From: a virus
Direction: 5' to 3' (one strand)
Virus record (IMG/VR): IMGVR_UViG_3300047476_001633
Location: 1 to 34,343 of that record
Length of the DNA stretch: 34,343 nt
Shown here: in pieces, positions 7,245 through 15,554 of the stretch
Position numbering within the stretch: the stretch's first letter is position 1
How the letters are laid out: every line of letters begins with the position of its first letter
Notes under the pieces: generated by a model
What the model saw: only the letters and a program-made list of their open reading frames with translations
What the model was told of the DNA's origin: nothing
Database searches by the model: none
Made by a program: the position numbers and the translations under genes

Positions 7245-7601
7245 CTAGTTCAACACGTAAACGGTTGCGGTTAGATACCTGCGGGTGTTGCCGTTTGGGT
7301 CGGTGCCCTTTATCACCATTTGCCACCGTCCGGCCAAATCGTTTTTATTCGCACCGCCCACCATGGCGGTGGTTTGCGCGTCGGTCGCTGCGAACGTTAC
7401 CGTTCCGGCCTGCGCGTTGGATGTGGCTGTCATAACTACGTCGGTTTGCCCGGTTTTTTTGAACCTGGCGTCGAAACTCCAACCGGTCAAATTGATTGCC
7501 ACGTTGTTGGATTTAAACGCCAACAATAGGGCGTAGTCGTCCCCTCGGGAAATCGTCGCCGTTTTGTCTGCGGGTGGTTGGCCTATTTCGTCGCAATTCA
7601 T
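7245..7601 (-). CDS. Small immunoglobulin-like virion protein (baseplate-upper-protein-like)
   Basis: The 118-residue protein reads as a single beta-sandwich domain: ISRGDDYALLLAFKSNNVAI, then NLTGWSFDARFKKTGQTDVV, then AGTVTFAATDAQTTAM and GRWQMVIKGTDPNGNTRRYL. The wording 'GD...NLTGWSFDARFK...GTVTF' resembles the N-terminal domains of BppU-type baseplate and fiber-attachment proteins; this is a resemblance from memory. It sits directly upstream of the collagen-like fiber gene, whose ribosome site overlaps its stop codon, so a fiber-attachment or adaptor role is plausible. Confidence 0.6.
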   Translation of the reverse strand: MNCDEIGQPPADKTATISRGDDYALLLAFKSNNVAINLTGWSFDARFKKTGQTDVVMTATSNAQAGTVTFAATDAQTTAMVGGANKNDLAGRWQMVIKGTDPNGNTRRYLTATVYVLN

Positions 7602-7610
7602 GGCTAACCC

Positions 7611-8132
7611 CTAGTATTCAAACACCAATAAAACGTCGTATGCGTCCCCGTAGTCTATTAGGCTCTCGGGTGGTGTCCGACCAATAAACGAAACGTCCAA
7701 ATGTTCAAACGCCAAATACCCAGCGGTATTGGCCATTTCGATTAACCCTGGGTTGGCTGGGTCGGAGTTGCTTATGATCTTTCCAACTGCATCGGCCATT
7801 TCCCGCCAATGGTCGGTGTGGCTCTCGGTTGCGTCATAACTGCGGGATAACACTGCCAAAATTTGCCCGTTTCCGCTGTAACAATTTGGCATCGCGTCGC
7901 GTTTGAATCGGTAGCCCCGTTGGTCGGGGTACAACAACAAAAACGGCCTGGTCGCGGCCAATTGCTCGGCGTTCATTGTCTCGGCGTCGCCATTGTTTCC
8001 GATGCCGTCCACGTAGATTCTACGGGCCGTTTCGGCTGCGTTCCAAGGGATCCCCAACCAATCGGCAAACGGGCGACAATCGCGAAACATCGCGGCCAAC
8101 GCTTCAACGGGCTCGGTTAGTACGTTCCCCAC
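7611..8132 (-). CDS. Head-tail joining / tail terminator candidate
   Basis: A GTG start one base after the preceding stop gives a 173-residue protein. It contains an N-terminal helix (VEALAAMFRDCRPFADWLG), a long middle part with RPFLLLYPDQRGYRFKRDAM and NGQILAVLSRSYDATESHTD, and a C-terminal strand pair (DAYDVLLVFEY). The alpha/beta order with a late strand resembles tail terminator (gpU-like) folds, and it lies among presumed connector genes. That is inference from order and rough fold only. No active-site motif is visible. Confidence 0.5.
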   Translation of the reverse strand: MGNVLTEPVEALAAMFRDCRPFADWLGIPWNAAETARRIYVDGIGNNGDAETMNAEQLAATRPFLLLYPDQRGYRFKRDAMPNCYSGNGQILAVLSRSYDATESHTDHWREMADAVGKIISNSDPANPGLIEMANTAGYLAFEHLDVSFIGRTPPESLIDYGDAYDVLLVFEY

Positions 8133-8133
8133 G

Positions 8134-8511
8134 CTATTGGCCCCCCATGGGGTGGCGGTAGTTTGGCCTGGTTATCTCTGCGGTATCTGCCCGTTGGCAC
8201 GTTAACCCGAATCGGTCGCCGTGCTGGTTCGATTCCACCACGGTGTAGGTGTGTTGGCAATTGGCAATTTGTATTTGCGAATTGATTGGAACGGTTAAAC
8301 CCGTAACAAACACCGTGCGTTGGATTGCTTTCACCTTGGTTTGTGGGTTGGTTCCCTTGGTTACCCACCGGACAAACTCACCGTGCACCACCGCGTTGGG
8401 GATTTCTTCCCAACTGCAATTGGCGTTTGCACGCCAACGCACGCCGGTGGATCCAAACCAAATGGCGTGGTTCACGGCTGCGGTGGTCGCGTTGGCTTGG
8501 TGGTATCCCAC
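8134..8511 (-). CDS. Head-tail connector candidate
   Basis: The 125-residue protein starts at a GTG close behind the previous stop. It has an N-terminal segment (GYHQANATTAAVNHAIWFGS) and then a barrel-like beta-rich part (PQTKVKAIQRTVFVTGLTVP, then IQIANCQHTYTVVESNQHGD). Short beta-barrel proteins at this place between head genes and tail genes are commonly stoppers (lambda gpFII type), which is why I propose a connector. No specific signature is visible, so this is an order-based guess. Confidence 0.5.
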   Translation of the reverse strand: MGYHQANATTAAVNHAIWFGSTGVRWRANANCSWEEIPNAVVHGEFVRWVTKGTNPQTKVKAIQRTVFVTGLTVPINSQIQIANCQHTYTVVESNQHGDRFGLTCQRADTAEITRPNYRHPMGGQ

Positions 8512-8514
8512 TGG

Positions 8515-9060
8515 TTATTGCTCCAACCACTGAACGATTTTTTTCTCGGCTGCTTTCCCGATGCCGTCAACGTCTCCAAACGTTCCGACTTTTTGCAAAT
8601 GTTCTTTAAGTGCCTCGCGACTTTTGAACCCTGCGTCCGATAGGGCTGAACCGATCCGTTCGGGCAATCCATCCCACCAAATCGGTTCGGGCGATTGTTC
8701 GGGCTCGGGCTCGGGTTGTTCGTCGGGCTGGGCGTTTAGTTCGTCGGGGTCAATTTCCACTGGCGAATCCTCGAGCGCGGGCGGCTGCGGCTCGGTATCC
8801 TGTTTGCGATCCCGTCGCACTCGTTTGGTATCATCCGGCGGGAGTGCCATCAGTTTTGCCGGTTCGCCCGATTGCTTGGCCTGCAAATCATTAAAATAGG
8901 TGCTGGAAATCACCGCCGAGATTTCTAGGTCGGTGGTGATTGTGGCTACCACCTGGCCCGCCGGTATTACTTGCCCGTCGATCCCGAGTGGGTGCCGTGC
9001 GATCAAATCAAAATGTGCAATTTCTCTGGTTTCCGTTGTGTCCGTTGTTCGTATCAACAA
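8515..9060 (-). CDS. Unknown protein with C-terminal helix-hairpin-helix domain
   Basis: No ATG or GTG lies near the start of the frame, so translation probably begins at a TTG at 9060 or 9057, right after the U-tract of a terminator-like hairpin. The 181 residues consist of a compact N-terminal domain (FDLIARHPLGIDGQVIPAGQ, then TITTDLEISAVISSTYFNDL), a long acidic Pro/Glu linker (PDEQPEPEPEQSPEPIWWDG) and a helix-hairpin-helix end (SREALKEHLQKVGTFGDVDG, then IGKAAEKKIVQWLEQ). HhH domains bind DNA without sequence preference, so it may contact packaged DNA at the connector. The start and function are uncertain. Confidence 0.6.
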   Translation of the reverse strand: MLIRTTDTTETREIAHFDLIARHPLGIDGQVIPAGQVVATITTDLEISAVISSTYFNDLQAKQSGEPAKLMALPPDDTKRVRRDRKQDTEPQPPALEDSPVEIDPDELNAQPDEQPEPEPEQSPEPIWWDGLPERIGSALSDAGFKSREALKEHLQKVGTFGDVDGIGKAAEKKIVQWLEQ

Positions 9061-9087
9061 AAAACGGCGACGGTTACCCGCCGCCGT
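9059..9087 (-). terminator. Intrinsic terminator between decoration gene and HhH gene
   Basis: On the minus strand the 9-bp stem ACGGCG-g-CGG / CCG-t-CGCCGT (one mismatch, four-base loop) is followed by TTTTTTG. It lies 31 bases after the stop of the decoration gene and directly before the TTG start of the next gene, so it would cut read-through between head and connector genes. Confidence 0.7.
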
Positions 9088-9118
9088 TTCCGATCCCTTC
9101 CACTCTCCTACTTACGCC

Positions 9119-9466
9119 TTAGTTCAAACGAACCAAAACGCTAAGTTCATTGGCCACCTTAGCCTTTTCGGCCTTGCCCATGGCGGTGGTGCCTGCGGTT
9201 CCGCTTGCGACGGCCAATTTGTTGGTCGCGTCCCAATTGACGTTTGCACCTGCGGCAAACGTGGTAGCGCTAGCCGAATCGACCAACACCAACGCGTCGG
9301 TTGAAACTGCCACGCGTTCCCCAATCGCATAGTCTGCGGTGTCGCAAACAATCGCGGCCTTGCCGCTTCCGGTAAACACAATGTCGCCGGTTTTGCCCGC
9401 CACCGTCGCGGTAAATTCCTCGCGGCCTGAAAAACCGCCTAGATCCCTAACCAATTCGTTTGCCAT
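9119..9466 (-). CDS. Capsid decoration / spike protein (DUF2190-like)
   Basis: This 115-residue protein lies right after the capsid gene and is beta-rich and small, with the pattern of DUF2190 capsid-decoration proteins: TATVAGKTGDIVFTGSGKAA, then TADYAIGERVAVSTDALVLV, then TTFAAGANVNWDATNKLAVA and GTTAMGKAEKAKVANELSVL. The last part, AxGKAxKAxxANExSVLVRLN, is a typical DUF2190 closing segment. It presumably stabilises the mature capsid after expansion. The gene is bracketed by two terminator-like hairpins, which would set its dose relative to the capsid protein. Confidence 0.75.
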   Translation of the reverse strand: MANELVRDLGGFSGREEFTATVAGKTGDIVFTGSGKAAIVCDTADYAIGERVAVSTDALVLVDSASATTFAAGANVNWDATNKLAVASGTAGTTAMGKAEKAKVANELSVLVRLN

Positions 9467-9523
9467 GGTTTCCCTCGATGCAATCTAAAAACGTTCTAAA
9501 TGTGTTGTTAGCCCTGTGAAAAC

Positions 9524-9560
9524 GCCGTGGCGTGGTCGACTGTGTACCCCACACCACGGC
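9524..9560 (-). terminator. Terminator-like hairpin after the capsid gene
   Basis: GCCGTGG (9524-9530) pairs with CCACGGC (9554-9560). Inside, GTGG (9532-9535) pairs with CCAC (9549-9552), with one mismatch between the two stems and a 13-base loop. On the minus strand it is followed by GTTTTC, so it resembles a terminator with a short U-tract, probably leaky. It sits between the capsid and decoration genes. Confidence 0.45.
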
Positions 9561-9576
9561 ATTTTACAACGGATTG

Positions 9577-11946
9577 TTACGCCGTGCAACGTACCATTGC
9601 GGCGGCCTTGATAACGCCAACGCCAACGTCGTGGGCGATGTCCCAACCAATACCGAATTGGCCTGGTTGGGTTAGCGGTCGAACGCGAATGCTCGGGGCT
9701 CGGCCCGTGCCGCGTCGGTAACCGACTTGGATAGCTTGCTGGCCGGATTGCTCGGCAATGTACCACGTGGTTGCCGAACCACTTAGTTTGGTTTCGGTGC
9801 GCGGATCTACCACGCCAACGTCCATGCGGGCATCGCTGCGGAGTTGGTATTCGCCGCTAAACGGGTTAGCGTTTCCGGCCTGGGTTGTATTCCCGCTAAC
9901 CACCAACGTGGACGCGGTGATTTGCTTACCCAGCGGTCGCAACGCTCGGGGCACAATCAAGAATCCGGCCATTAGATTTAGCGGCCTGGAAACGCCTGAT
10001 TTGTTTTTAACGGTTTGGGCGGCCATGGCTTGCTCGGCCTTACCAAGATTGTCCAGCGTTAGCGGGTTAGTTGTTACCACGTTTCCACGGCTCGAATGAA
10101 ACAACGTGGTTCCGTCGCCCAAATTGCCGTTGGCCTGTAGCACCGCGTAAACCAAATCTGGACGCAACCGCGCGGCCATTAGGCCCATTTGTTGCGGCAT
10201 CGTTTGGTTTGCTCCAACGGTATCGTCGATAATGTCCATTTCGTCCAAAACGAAACGGCCAGTGTACCGGCTCACGGCGTAGGCTTCGCCGTAATCGGCC
10301 AAATCCACGTCTTTAGCCTCGGTTCCACGGGTGTGGCGGCGTAGGCCCTGGGTTGCATCCAAACCAATGGGTTGATTAATTCGGAAATCTGGCCAATCGG
10401 CCTCGGCTGTCCAACCAAGGGTCGAATCGGCAAACTCGGCATACCCTTGGATCAATCCAACCGAAACAATGGCGCCAAACACGCGGGGCAAATAGGGCGT
10501 CGAAAACGAACGCTGAACCATTTCCTCCACGTCGCACGAATCGCTTTCACCGGCTAGCCCTAGGATCCGTTCGCACGTGCGTGCGGCTGAATCGGCTTGA
10601 AACCGGCGTCCAATGTCAATGTGTTGTTCGAGTTGGCTGTTTCCATCGCTTCCAATCTCGGAGTTAAACGCGTGCAACCAACCGCACCCGCTGCGCTCGA
10701 GAACCACGCGGGCGGCCTCGGTGCCGAAAACGGGGTTTTGGAGATTTACGCCCGCACGCAACAAAACCGCCGCCTGCAACGACTCAACCGTTGCACCGCG
10801 CCGTTGGTGAACCGCTGGGGCTCGGTTTACACCGTCGCCGCTTTGGCTCGTTTGGTGTCCAGCGGATTGGCCGCGTAAACGCTCCAAAACCGCCAAACCG
10901 AATTGCTCGGGGCTTAGTCCGTCGCTAATCGCACGCGTTACGATTTCGTCCGGTTGGCCTTGGCCTAGCTCGCGGATCCTCGAAACCCTCGCGCGTTCTT
11001 CTCGGCGTGCTGCCTCGATTTGGTCGGGCGTTGCATTGGTGCCCGCTTGTGCGTCGGCTCGGCGGTCGGCTTGCTCGAGCGCTTCGCGTCCGTTCGGGCG
11101 TTGTTGGCGTGCAACCTGTTGGTTGCCTTCACCGTCGCCTGCGTCGGTGTCTGTGTCCGGCCCTTCGCCATTGGTGGCGATCACCGCACGCATTGCTTGC
11201 CGTGCGGCTCGGCGTTCTTTGGTCGGTCGGCTCGATTGATTGCTCGGGCCGTTGCTGCGGGCTGCTTGCCTGCGTGTGGTCTTGGTCATTTTGTCCTCTG
11301 TTGAAATAGGCCCACCAGTGCCGGGTATTGACTCGGGCAATTGTTGCCGGTTGTTTTTTGCTGTCCGAATTTGCGAACGAATAACCGCTTTTGGGTCTGC
11401 GGGTTGGTCTACCACGCTTGTTTCGTGCGCGTTCCATTTCTGAACAATCCGCATTGGTCGGTCGCCTGCGGTGTATTTGCTTTTCCCGTACCGTGCCGTT
11501 TGGCCTGGTTGCAACGTGGTTGTGTCGGCCATTTTGTAAGTTGCACCGATGGAAACAGAATCTAGGTTACCCTCACTAACTCGGGTGTAAATTTCTTCAA
11601 CGTCGGCGGCACGGCTAAACGTCAAAGTCGCGTTAACGTCTGTCTCGGTGATTTCAAAATCGGTGACGCGTCCAATTACGCTGCGGCTTGAATAGCTGTA
11701 GTGGTCTAAACGTAGCGGCATTTTTGGCGGTTCGATCATGCCTGCGGGCAACAATACCTCGTCGATCCACCCGTATTCGCCGTTTCCTAAATCGTCATAG
11801 ATTTGCACCGGCGTATCGGTTGCAATCGTTGCCCTAACGGTTCTGGCCGTGTTGTTCAACGATTGCGGCGGGCTCGCGGCTGCGGCCCTTCGATGCGTGG
11901 CCCGAGTTGCACCGGTTTTCGCTCGGCGTTTTACTGTTCTAGTCAT
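9577..11946 (-). CDS. Prohead protease-major capsid protein fusion
   Basis: The 789-residue product joins three parts. Residues ~35-200 are a U35/HK97-type prohead protease: His82 in LRLDHYSYSSRSVIGRVTDF, the Ser segment DSVSIGATY (~129-137), and HETSVVDQPADPKAVIR with the conserved PAxPxA wording. Residues ~200-400 are low-complexity, charged and Gln/Arg-rich, as expected for a scaffold (delta) domain. From ~480 onward is a Mu gpT/HK97-like capsid domain (FADSTLGWTAEADWPDF, LVYAVLQANGNLGDGTTLFH, TSxPL-type beta parts). Fused protease-capsid genes are known in several phage lineages. It starts six bases after the portal gene ends. Confidence 0.9.
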   Translation of the reverse strand: MTRTVKRRAKTGATRATHRRAAAASPPQSLNNTARTVRATIATDTPVQIYDDLGNGEYGWIDEVLLPAGMIEPPKMPLRLDHYSYSSRSVIGRVTDFEITETDVNATLTFSRAADVEEIYTRVSEGNLDSVSIGATYKMADTTTLQPGQTARYGKSKYTAGDRPMRIVQKWNAHETSVVDQPADPKAVIRSQIRTAKNNRQQLPESIPGTGGPISTEDKMTKTTRRQAARSNGPSNQSSRPTKERRAARQAMRAVIATNGEGPDTDTDAGDGEGNQQVARQQRPNGREALEQADRRADAQAGTNATPDQIEAARREERARVSRIRELGQGQPDEIVTRAISDGLSPEQFGLAVLERLRGQSAGHQTSQSGDGVNRAPAVHQRRGATVESLQAAVLLRAGVNLQNPVFGTEAARVVLERSGCGWLHAFNSEIGSDGNSQLEQHIDIGRRFQADSAARTCERILGLAGESDSCDVEEMVQRSFSTPYLPRVFGAIVSVGLIQGYAEFADSTLGWTAEADWPDFRINQPIGLDATQGLRRHTRGTEAKDVDLADYGEAYAVSRYTGRFVLDEMDIIDDTVGANQTMPQQMGLMAARLRPDLVYAVLQANGNLGDGTTLFHSSRGNVVTTNPLTLDNLGKAEQAMAAQTVKNKSGVSRPLNLMAGFLIVPRALRPLGKQITASTLVVSGNTTQAGNANPFSGEYQLRSDARMDVGVVDPRTETKLSGSATTWYIAEQSGQQAIQVGYRRGTGRAPSIRVRPLTQPGQFGIGWDIAHDVGVGVIKAAAMVRCTA

Positions 11947-11951
11947 GGCGT

Positions 11952-13448
11952 TTAGTCCTCTAGTTCGGTTTGTGTGTCAATTGCCGGTGTGGTTGGGGTC
12001 GCGTCAATTGGTTCTGTGATTTGATTTAACGCGGCGATTTGCTCGGGGGTAAATGACGTTGGCAACGCGCCGAACAACACCGGCAAACCAGCGTCGGCTA
12101 ACGCCTGGTTGTCCCGGCTGCGAATACGCAACGTTTCCTCGGGTCGCCGCCCGTCGGCTGCGATTGCCTCGGATAGTGCCAACGTCCCGTTTTCTAGCTT
12201 GATGCGCTCGGCCATTGCATCCTTGAGATTGTCCACTGGCGGGGGCTTGGGCCACGTCCACGCTATTGGCAAAACCAAGTTTGGGAACTCGAACGCTAAA
12301 CGGTCGAATCGTTTTTGCCTGGGTGTCGGGCCTAGCACGCCGGTGTACTGTGCGATACGTACCAACCGGCGAACGATTGGAGTTAGAAACCGCCGTTCTA
12401 GTTTGGCTTGCACTCGTTCCACCGCTTTGGCGTATCGGCTACCGTCAAACCGTGCGGAACTCATGTTATGGTTGGACGCGTCTTTTCTTAGGATCATCCA
12501 CGGCATTTCCAACACGTTGGCAATATCGGTTTGTTTTTCCTTGCGAAACTCGCGGTAGGTCGCTGCGGGTTGGTGTGCTTGGATGCCGCTTGGTTTCCAA
12601 CCTGGGGCAATGTATTTTTGGACACGCCTTTGGATTTTTTGCGTTGTGCTGGCCGGTTCGGCAAACTCGGCGTCGGGGTGTTCCGTGTAGAAAAACACCG
12701 CGTGGTCGGCGGCGGCTCGGGCTGCGTCCTGCACCTGGTCGTCATAGTCGCGCAAATCGGCGGCGGGCTGTAACACGCTCGCGAAACCCGGAAACCCACG
12801 GCGCTGCATCGCGAACCGTCGCCGGTAGTAGTGCAAACACACGCTAGCCGGTAGTCGGTCTTTTATCGTAGGGTTTGCCGGGTCGAAAACTCTGTAATGC
12901 GTCACCCGTCCGTTGGTGTCGGTTTCCACGCCGCTGTGCACGCTAGGGGCGTGCAATGTTGTGTCTAGGGCCTCGGGGCCTAGGTCGAAAATTTTGTATT
13001 CGGAAATACTCGGGCCAATAATTTCGCGGGCGAAAATTTCGCCGTAAATCATCCATTGCGCGACCCACCCGTCTAGCAAATCCACCAAGGCTAGATTGTC
13101 TTGGTATTCGCACGTTTGGCCCCAATTCGCAAACATCGCCTCGACGGTTTCGTTAAATGCGTTGTTGTCCGTCAACACTTGCAACGCTGGCCCGCGTGCG
13201 CTAACTACGTTGGTTTGCTGCGTTTCAATCGCGGCATCCAAAACCGCGTTGTTAATCGATTCGTGCCGAACGCGGCGGTGCAACTCCACTAAATCGGTTC
13301 GCAAATCCTGCAACGGATCATCGCTAGCGTTTTGCCAATGGGCCCAGTTTAACCGGTCGGTCTGTGCGGCTTCCCAATGGCGATTGGTTCGGCGATCCGG
13401 TTGGGCTGCGATCACTTCCCAAACGCCCCACGGTTGTTGGTCGGCCAT
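11952..13448 (-). CDS. Portal protein, lambda (gpB) family
   Basis: I chose the ATG at 13448, one base after the preceding stop, giving 498 residues; an upstream GTG at 13487 would overlap the previous gene. The N-terminal part has the lambda-family pattern (RTNRHWEAAQTDRLNWAHWQ, then LRTDLVELHRRVRHESINNA, then a Q-x-N/VV-x-GP-x-LQ stretch). The middle and the end show the wing-stem-clip order (IYGEIFAREIIGPSISEYKI, MQRRGFPGFASVLQPAADLR and NMSSARFDGSRYAKAVERVQ). The portal is the 12-mer through which DNA is packaged. It sits between the gpW-like gene and the protease-capsid fusion, the standard head order. Confidence 0.9.
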   Translation of the reverse strand: MADQQPWGVWEVIAAQPDRRTNRHWEAAQTDRLNWAHWQNASDDPLQDLRTDLVELHRRVRHESINNAVLDAAIETQQTNVVSARGPALQVLTDNNAFNETVEAMFANWGQTCEYQDNLALVDLLDGWVAQWMIYGEIFAREIIGPSISEYKIFDLGPEALDTTLHAPSVHSGVETDTNGRVTHYRVFDPANPTIKDRLPASVCLHYYRRRFAMQRRGFPGFASVLQPAADLRDYDDQVQDAARAAADHAVFFYTEHPDAEFAEPASTTQKIQRRVQKYIAPGWKPSGIQAHQPAATYREFRKEKQTDIANVLEMPWMILRKDASNHNMSSARFDGSRYAKAVERVQAKLERRFLTPIVRRLVRIAQYTGVLGPTPRQKRFDRLAFEFPNLVLPIAWTWPKPPPVDNLKDAMAERIKLENGTLALSEAIAADGRRPEETLRIRSRDNQALADAGLPVLFGALPTSFTPEQIAALNQITEPIDATPTTPAIDTQTELED

Positions 13449-13449
13449 G

Positions 13450-13713
13450 CTATCCCCTGCGGTACTCGATTGGTTGATTGGATCCACCGGCCCAACGCTT
13501 GGCGTTGCACGCCTTTATCACTTCCTTTAACGCCATGGTCGCCCCAACTCGGTCGAATCGGATTTGGTCGCCACCGTCGAATTGCGTGTCGGGCGTGGTC
13601 GCAATAATTAGCAACGCGGAATTGGCCAACGTCGCGGCGGTTTTGTAGTTCCCCGCCTCAAACGCCGCAATCGCGGCATCGGTTTTGGTTTGTAGGTCTG
13701 CTAGTGTCGCCAT
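13450..13713 (-). CDS. gpW-like head-tail joining protein candidate
   Basis: The 87-residue protein is helical at both ends (ADLQTKTDAAIAAFEAGNYK and ATMALKEVIKACNAKRWAGG), with a short DGGDQIRFDRV strand between them. A small helix-strand-strand-helix protein directly before a lambda-type portal is the normal place of gpW, which joins head and tail. Its last codons end one base before the portal start. The wording is not close to lambda W, so this is a position-supported guess. Confidence 0.6.
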   Translation of the reverse strand: MATLADLQTKTDAAIAAFEAGNYKTAATLANSALLIIATTPDTQFDGGDQIRFDRVGATMALKEVIKACNAKRWAGGSNQPIEYRRG

Positions 13714-13789
13714 GATTTCCCGAGTTTAGGCACGCTACCGGCGTTGTCCTAGCTGGTTTGGAAATTGCGACAAAACCGCGTCAATGACG

Positions 13790-14113
13790 CTATTCTGGCG
13801 CAATTCTGGCGCAATTATGAACAACCTCGGGCGAATCCTTGTATTCCCAATCCCGGCACATATCGAACGGCCCGGTTTGCACCCTGCGTTGTGGCAACAC
13901 AACGTTTGGATTTTGGGCCCAGCACTCGCGGCGCATTGGGTTGAACGCGTCTTGTGGCTTGTTTGGTTCCATGTGTTCCAATTTGTTGGCGTCGATCCAA
14001 TACTTGCACGTCGAACAACGCCCGAGTATCAACAACGGGGCCGGTATCCCGGGTTTTGGTTTTCGGTCGCTTGGCAATCCGTGCACGCTGCGTTTAGTCG
14101 CCCTTTTGGCCAT
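13790..14113 (-). CDS. Small cysteine-rich zinc-binding-like protein
   Basis: The 107 residues carry spaced cysteines: CSTCKYWI (CxxC), then RRECWAQNP, then FDMCRDWEYK, then HNCARI. The CxxC...EC...W/D-C pattern resembles short phage proteins of the 'CGxCRFW...GECRR...DWCGEF' type that probably bind a metal. The function of this family is unknown to me. It overlaps the gene upstream by 20 bases. Its last codons hold an 11-bp direct repeat (attctggcgca twice, 13792-13813). Confidence 0.6.
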   Translation of the reverse strand: MAKRATKRSVHGLPSDRKPKPGIPAPLLILGRCSTCKYWIDANKLEHMEPNKPQDAFNPMRRECWAQNPNVVLPQRRVQTGPFDMCRDWEYKDSPEVVHNCARIAPE

Positions 14114-14312
14114 TTTCGTTACATCGGTTCGTTGGTTCTTCTCTCGATTTTTCTACCACTCTGAAAACTAAAAACTGCCCGGTTTGCATCATTACCACGT
14201 TTTGCCCGTATTCGATGGTTAATGCTTTTGTTATTACACCAAGCAAACTAACCGGCACGGGCAACGCTATTTTTAGCAACTCTCGAAACGGTTCGGTCTC
14301 TGGTTGTTTCAT
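14094..14312 (-). CDS. Small protein of unknown function
   Basis: The frame starts immediately at the stop of the DNA methyltransferase gene (TAA then ATG at 14312) and encodes 72 residues, beginning MKQPETEPFRELLKIALPVP and including VSLLGVITKALTIEYGQNVV. The tight fusion-like spacing to the upstream gene and an overlap of 20 bases with the downstream one support a real gene. It has no membrane helix or motif that I recognise. Confidence 0.55.
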   Translation of the reverse strand: MKQPETEPFRELLKIALPVPVSLLGVITKALTIEYGQNVVMMQTGQFLVFRVVEKSREEPTNRCNENGQKGD

Positions 14313-15554
14313 TTAAAACAACTCCAATTGGCGGCCATGTTCGGCCAAATGTTTTGCGGTTTGTGTAATTTTCGTTTTGGCGATTTCCATGTATTCGCGT
14401 TCGCGTTCGATCCCAACAAACCTAAAACCCTCGATCAACGCGGCCCGGCCTGTTGTTCCCGATCCCATGAACGGATCCAACACAACGCCCCCGGGTTGCG
14501 TTACCAAACGGCACAACCAACGCATTAAGGCCACGGGTTTAACCGTCGGGTGTGGATTTTCGCAGCCTTGATTGCGTTCCAATTGACTTGGTTTTGCCGT
14601 ATAGAAAAACCGTGCCGCGTCACGTAAACCTCGCGTTACCTCGGGTGTGCCATCGTGACAAACATTCGACGGCCAACCGCCGTTTGTTACCTTGCACGCT
14701 TCCACGTTTAACGCTCCTGTTCCGTGTTCTAACACGTTGTTGGCAACCGTACCGGCAAACGGTTTGGGGGCCATTGTGATAGGTTCGCACGCTGGTTTTA
14801 TCGCTGTGTGCCAACCGGCCCATTTTTCCGCATCTGTTGTTTTTGGCTTGGTAATGGGTATCGTTTTGTGGCTAGTTTTTTGTTTTCTTTGTGCCTGAAT
14901 TGCAACGAGCCGGTCGGTTTTTAAATCGTGGGCTCTTCGCGTACCAACGATTTCCCGAGAGGCTAAGTTTTTCGATTCCACGCTGCGTTGCTCGGCTGCG
15001 GCCTGCACCCATTGCGGAACGTCGGCGAACAAATGGCGGCATTGTTCTAAATGTTCTATGGTCATAATTGCCGGTTGGCTTCTTGCGCTAACGTAGTGGC
15101 CACCCATAGCCGTTCCCGTTGCGGCGTCAATTTGTTTAGCGGTTACGCCCTGCGAACGAACCCACGCGGTAAACTCCAAACGCCGTTGGTGCTGGGCCTC
15201 GGTCGCGTCCAACCCGTCGATTGCCTTTGATACGTCCAACGCTTTTGGGTAACCCGAACCATAACACCAAAAAATCAAATCACGTATTTCGAACCCTGCG
15301 TCCTCGATTGCCACGGCCATTCGGTGTTGGGTTCGTGTTCCTGCAAACGCTAACAAATACCCACCCGGTTTCAAAACGCGAAAACACTCGGCCCAAACTT
15401 CCACACCTGGCACCGAGTTATCCCATGTTTTCCCCATGAATTGCAAACCGTATGGGGGATCCGTGACCACCGCTTCCACGCTTGCCGTTTCTAACTGCTT
15501 TAATTGCTCTGCGCAATCTCCTAAGAACAATTGGTAGCGTTTGCCTTTATCCAC
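14313..15554 (-). CDS. DNA methyltransferase, beta-class N4/N6 amino-methyltransferase
   Basis: The 413-residue protein has motif IV DPPY at residues 32-35, and motif I is far downstream (DPFMGSGTTGRAA, 360-372), with NPHPTVKPVALMRWLCR between. That order (IV before I) is the beta class. It is typical of phage orphan methyltransferases acting on adenine or cytosine amino groups. The GTG start overlaps the preceding gene by 8 bases. The central ~200-residue insertion should be the target-recognition part. Target sequence unknown; it could protect the phage from host restriction, act in regulation, or pair with the upstream HNH nuclease. Confidence 0.9.
   Translation of the reverse strand: MDKGKRYQLFLGDCAEQLKQLETASVEAVVTDPPYGLQFMGKTWDNSVPGVEVWAECFRVLKPGGYLLAFAGTRTQHRMAVAIEDAGFEIRDLIFWCYGSGYPKALDVSKAIDGLDATEAQHQRRLEFTAWVRSQGVTAKQIDAATGTAMGGHYVSARSQPAIMTIEHLEQCRHLFADVPQWVQAAAEQRSVESKNLASREIVGTRRAHDLKTDRLVAIQAQRKQKTSHKTIPITKPKTTDAEKWAGWHTAIKPACEPITMAPKPFAGTVANNVLEHGTGALNVEACKVTNGGWPSNVCHDGTPEVTRGLRDAARFFYTAKPSQLERNQGCENPHPTVKPVALMRWLCRLVTQPGGVVLDPFMGSGTTGRAALIEGFRFVGIEREREYMEIAKTKITQTAKHLAEHGRQLELF

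Noticed and set aside
6490-7274. Long plus-strand frames opposite the collagen-like gene
   Set aside because: They consist of Gly/Pro/Cys/Trp-rich repeats that mirror the collagen repeats in the other strand. They have no ribosome site and run against the operon.
10965-11437. Frames on both strands over the scaffold part of the capsid fusion
   Set aside because: They are Arg/Cys-rich by-products of the charged linker coding region and lack start signals.
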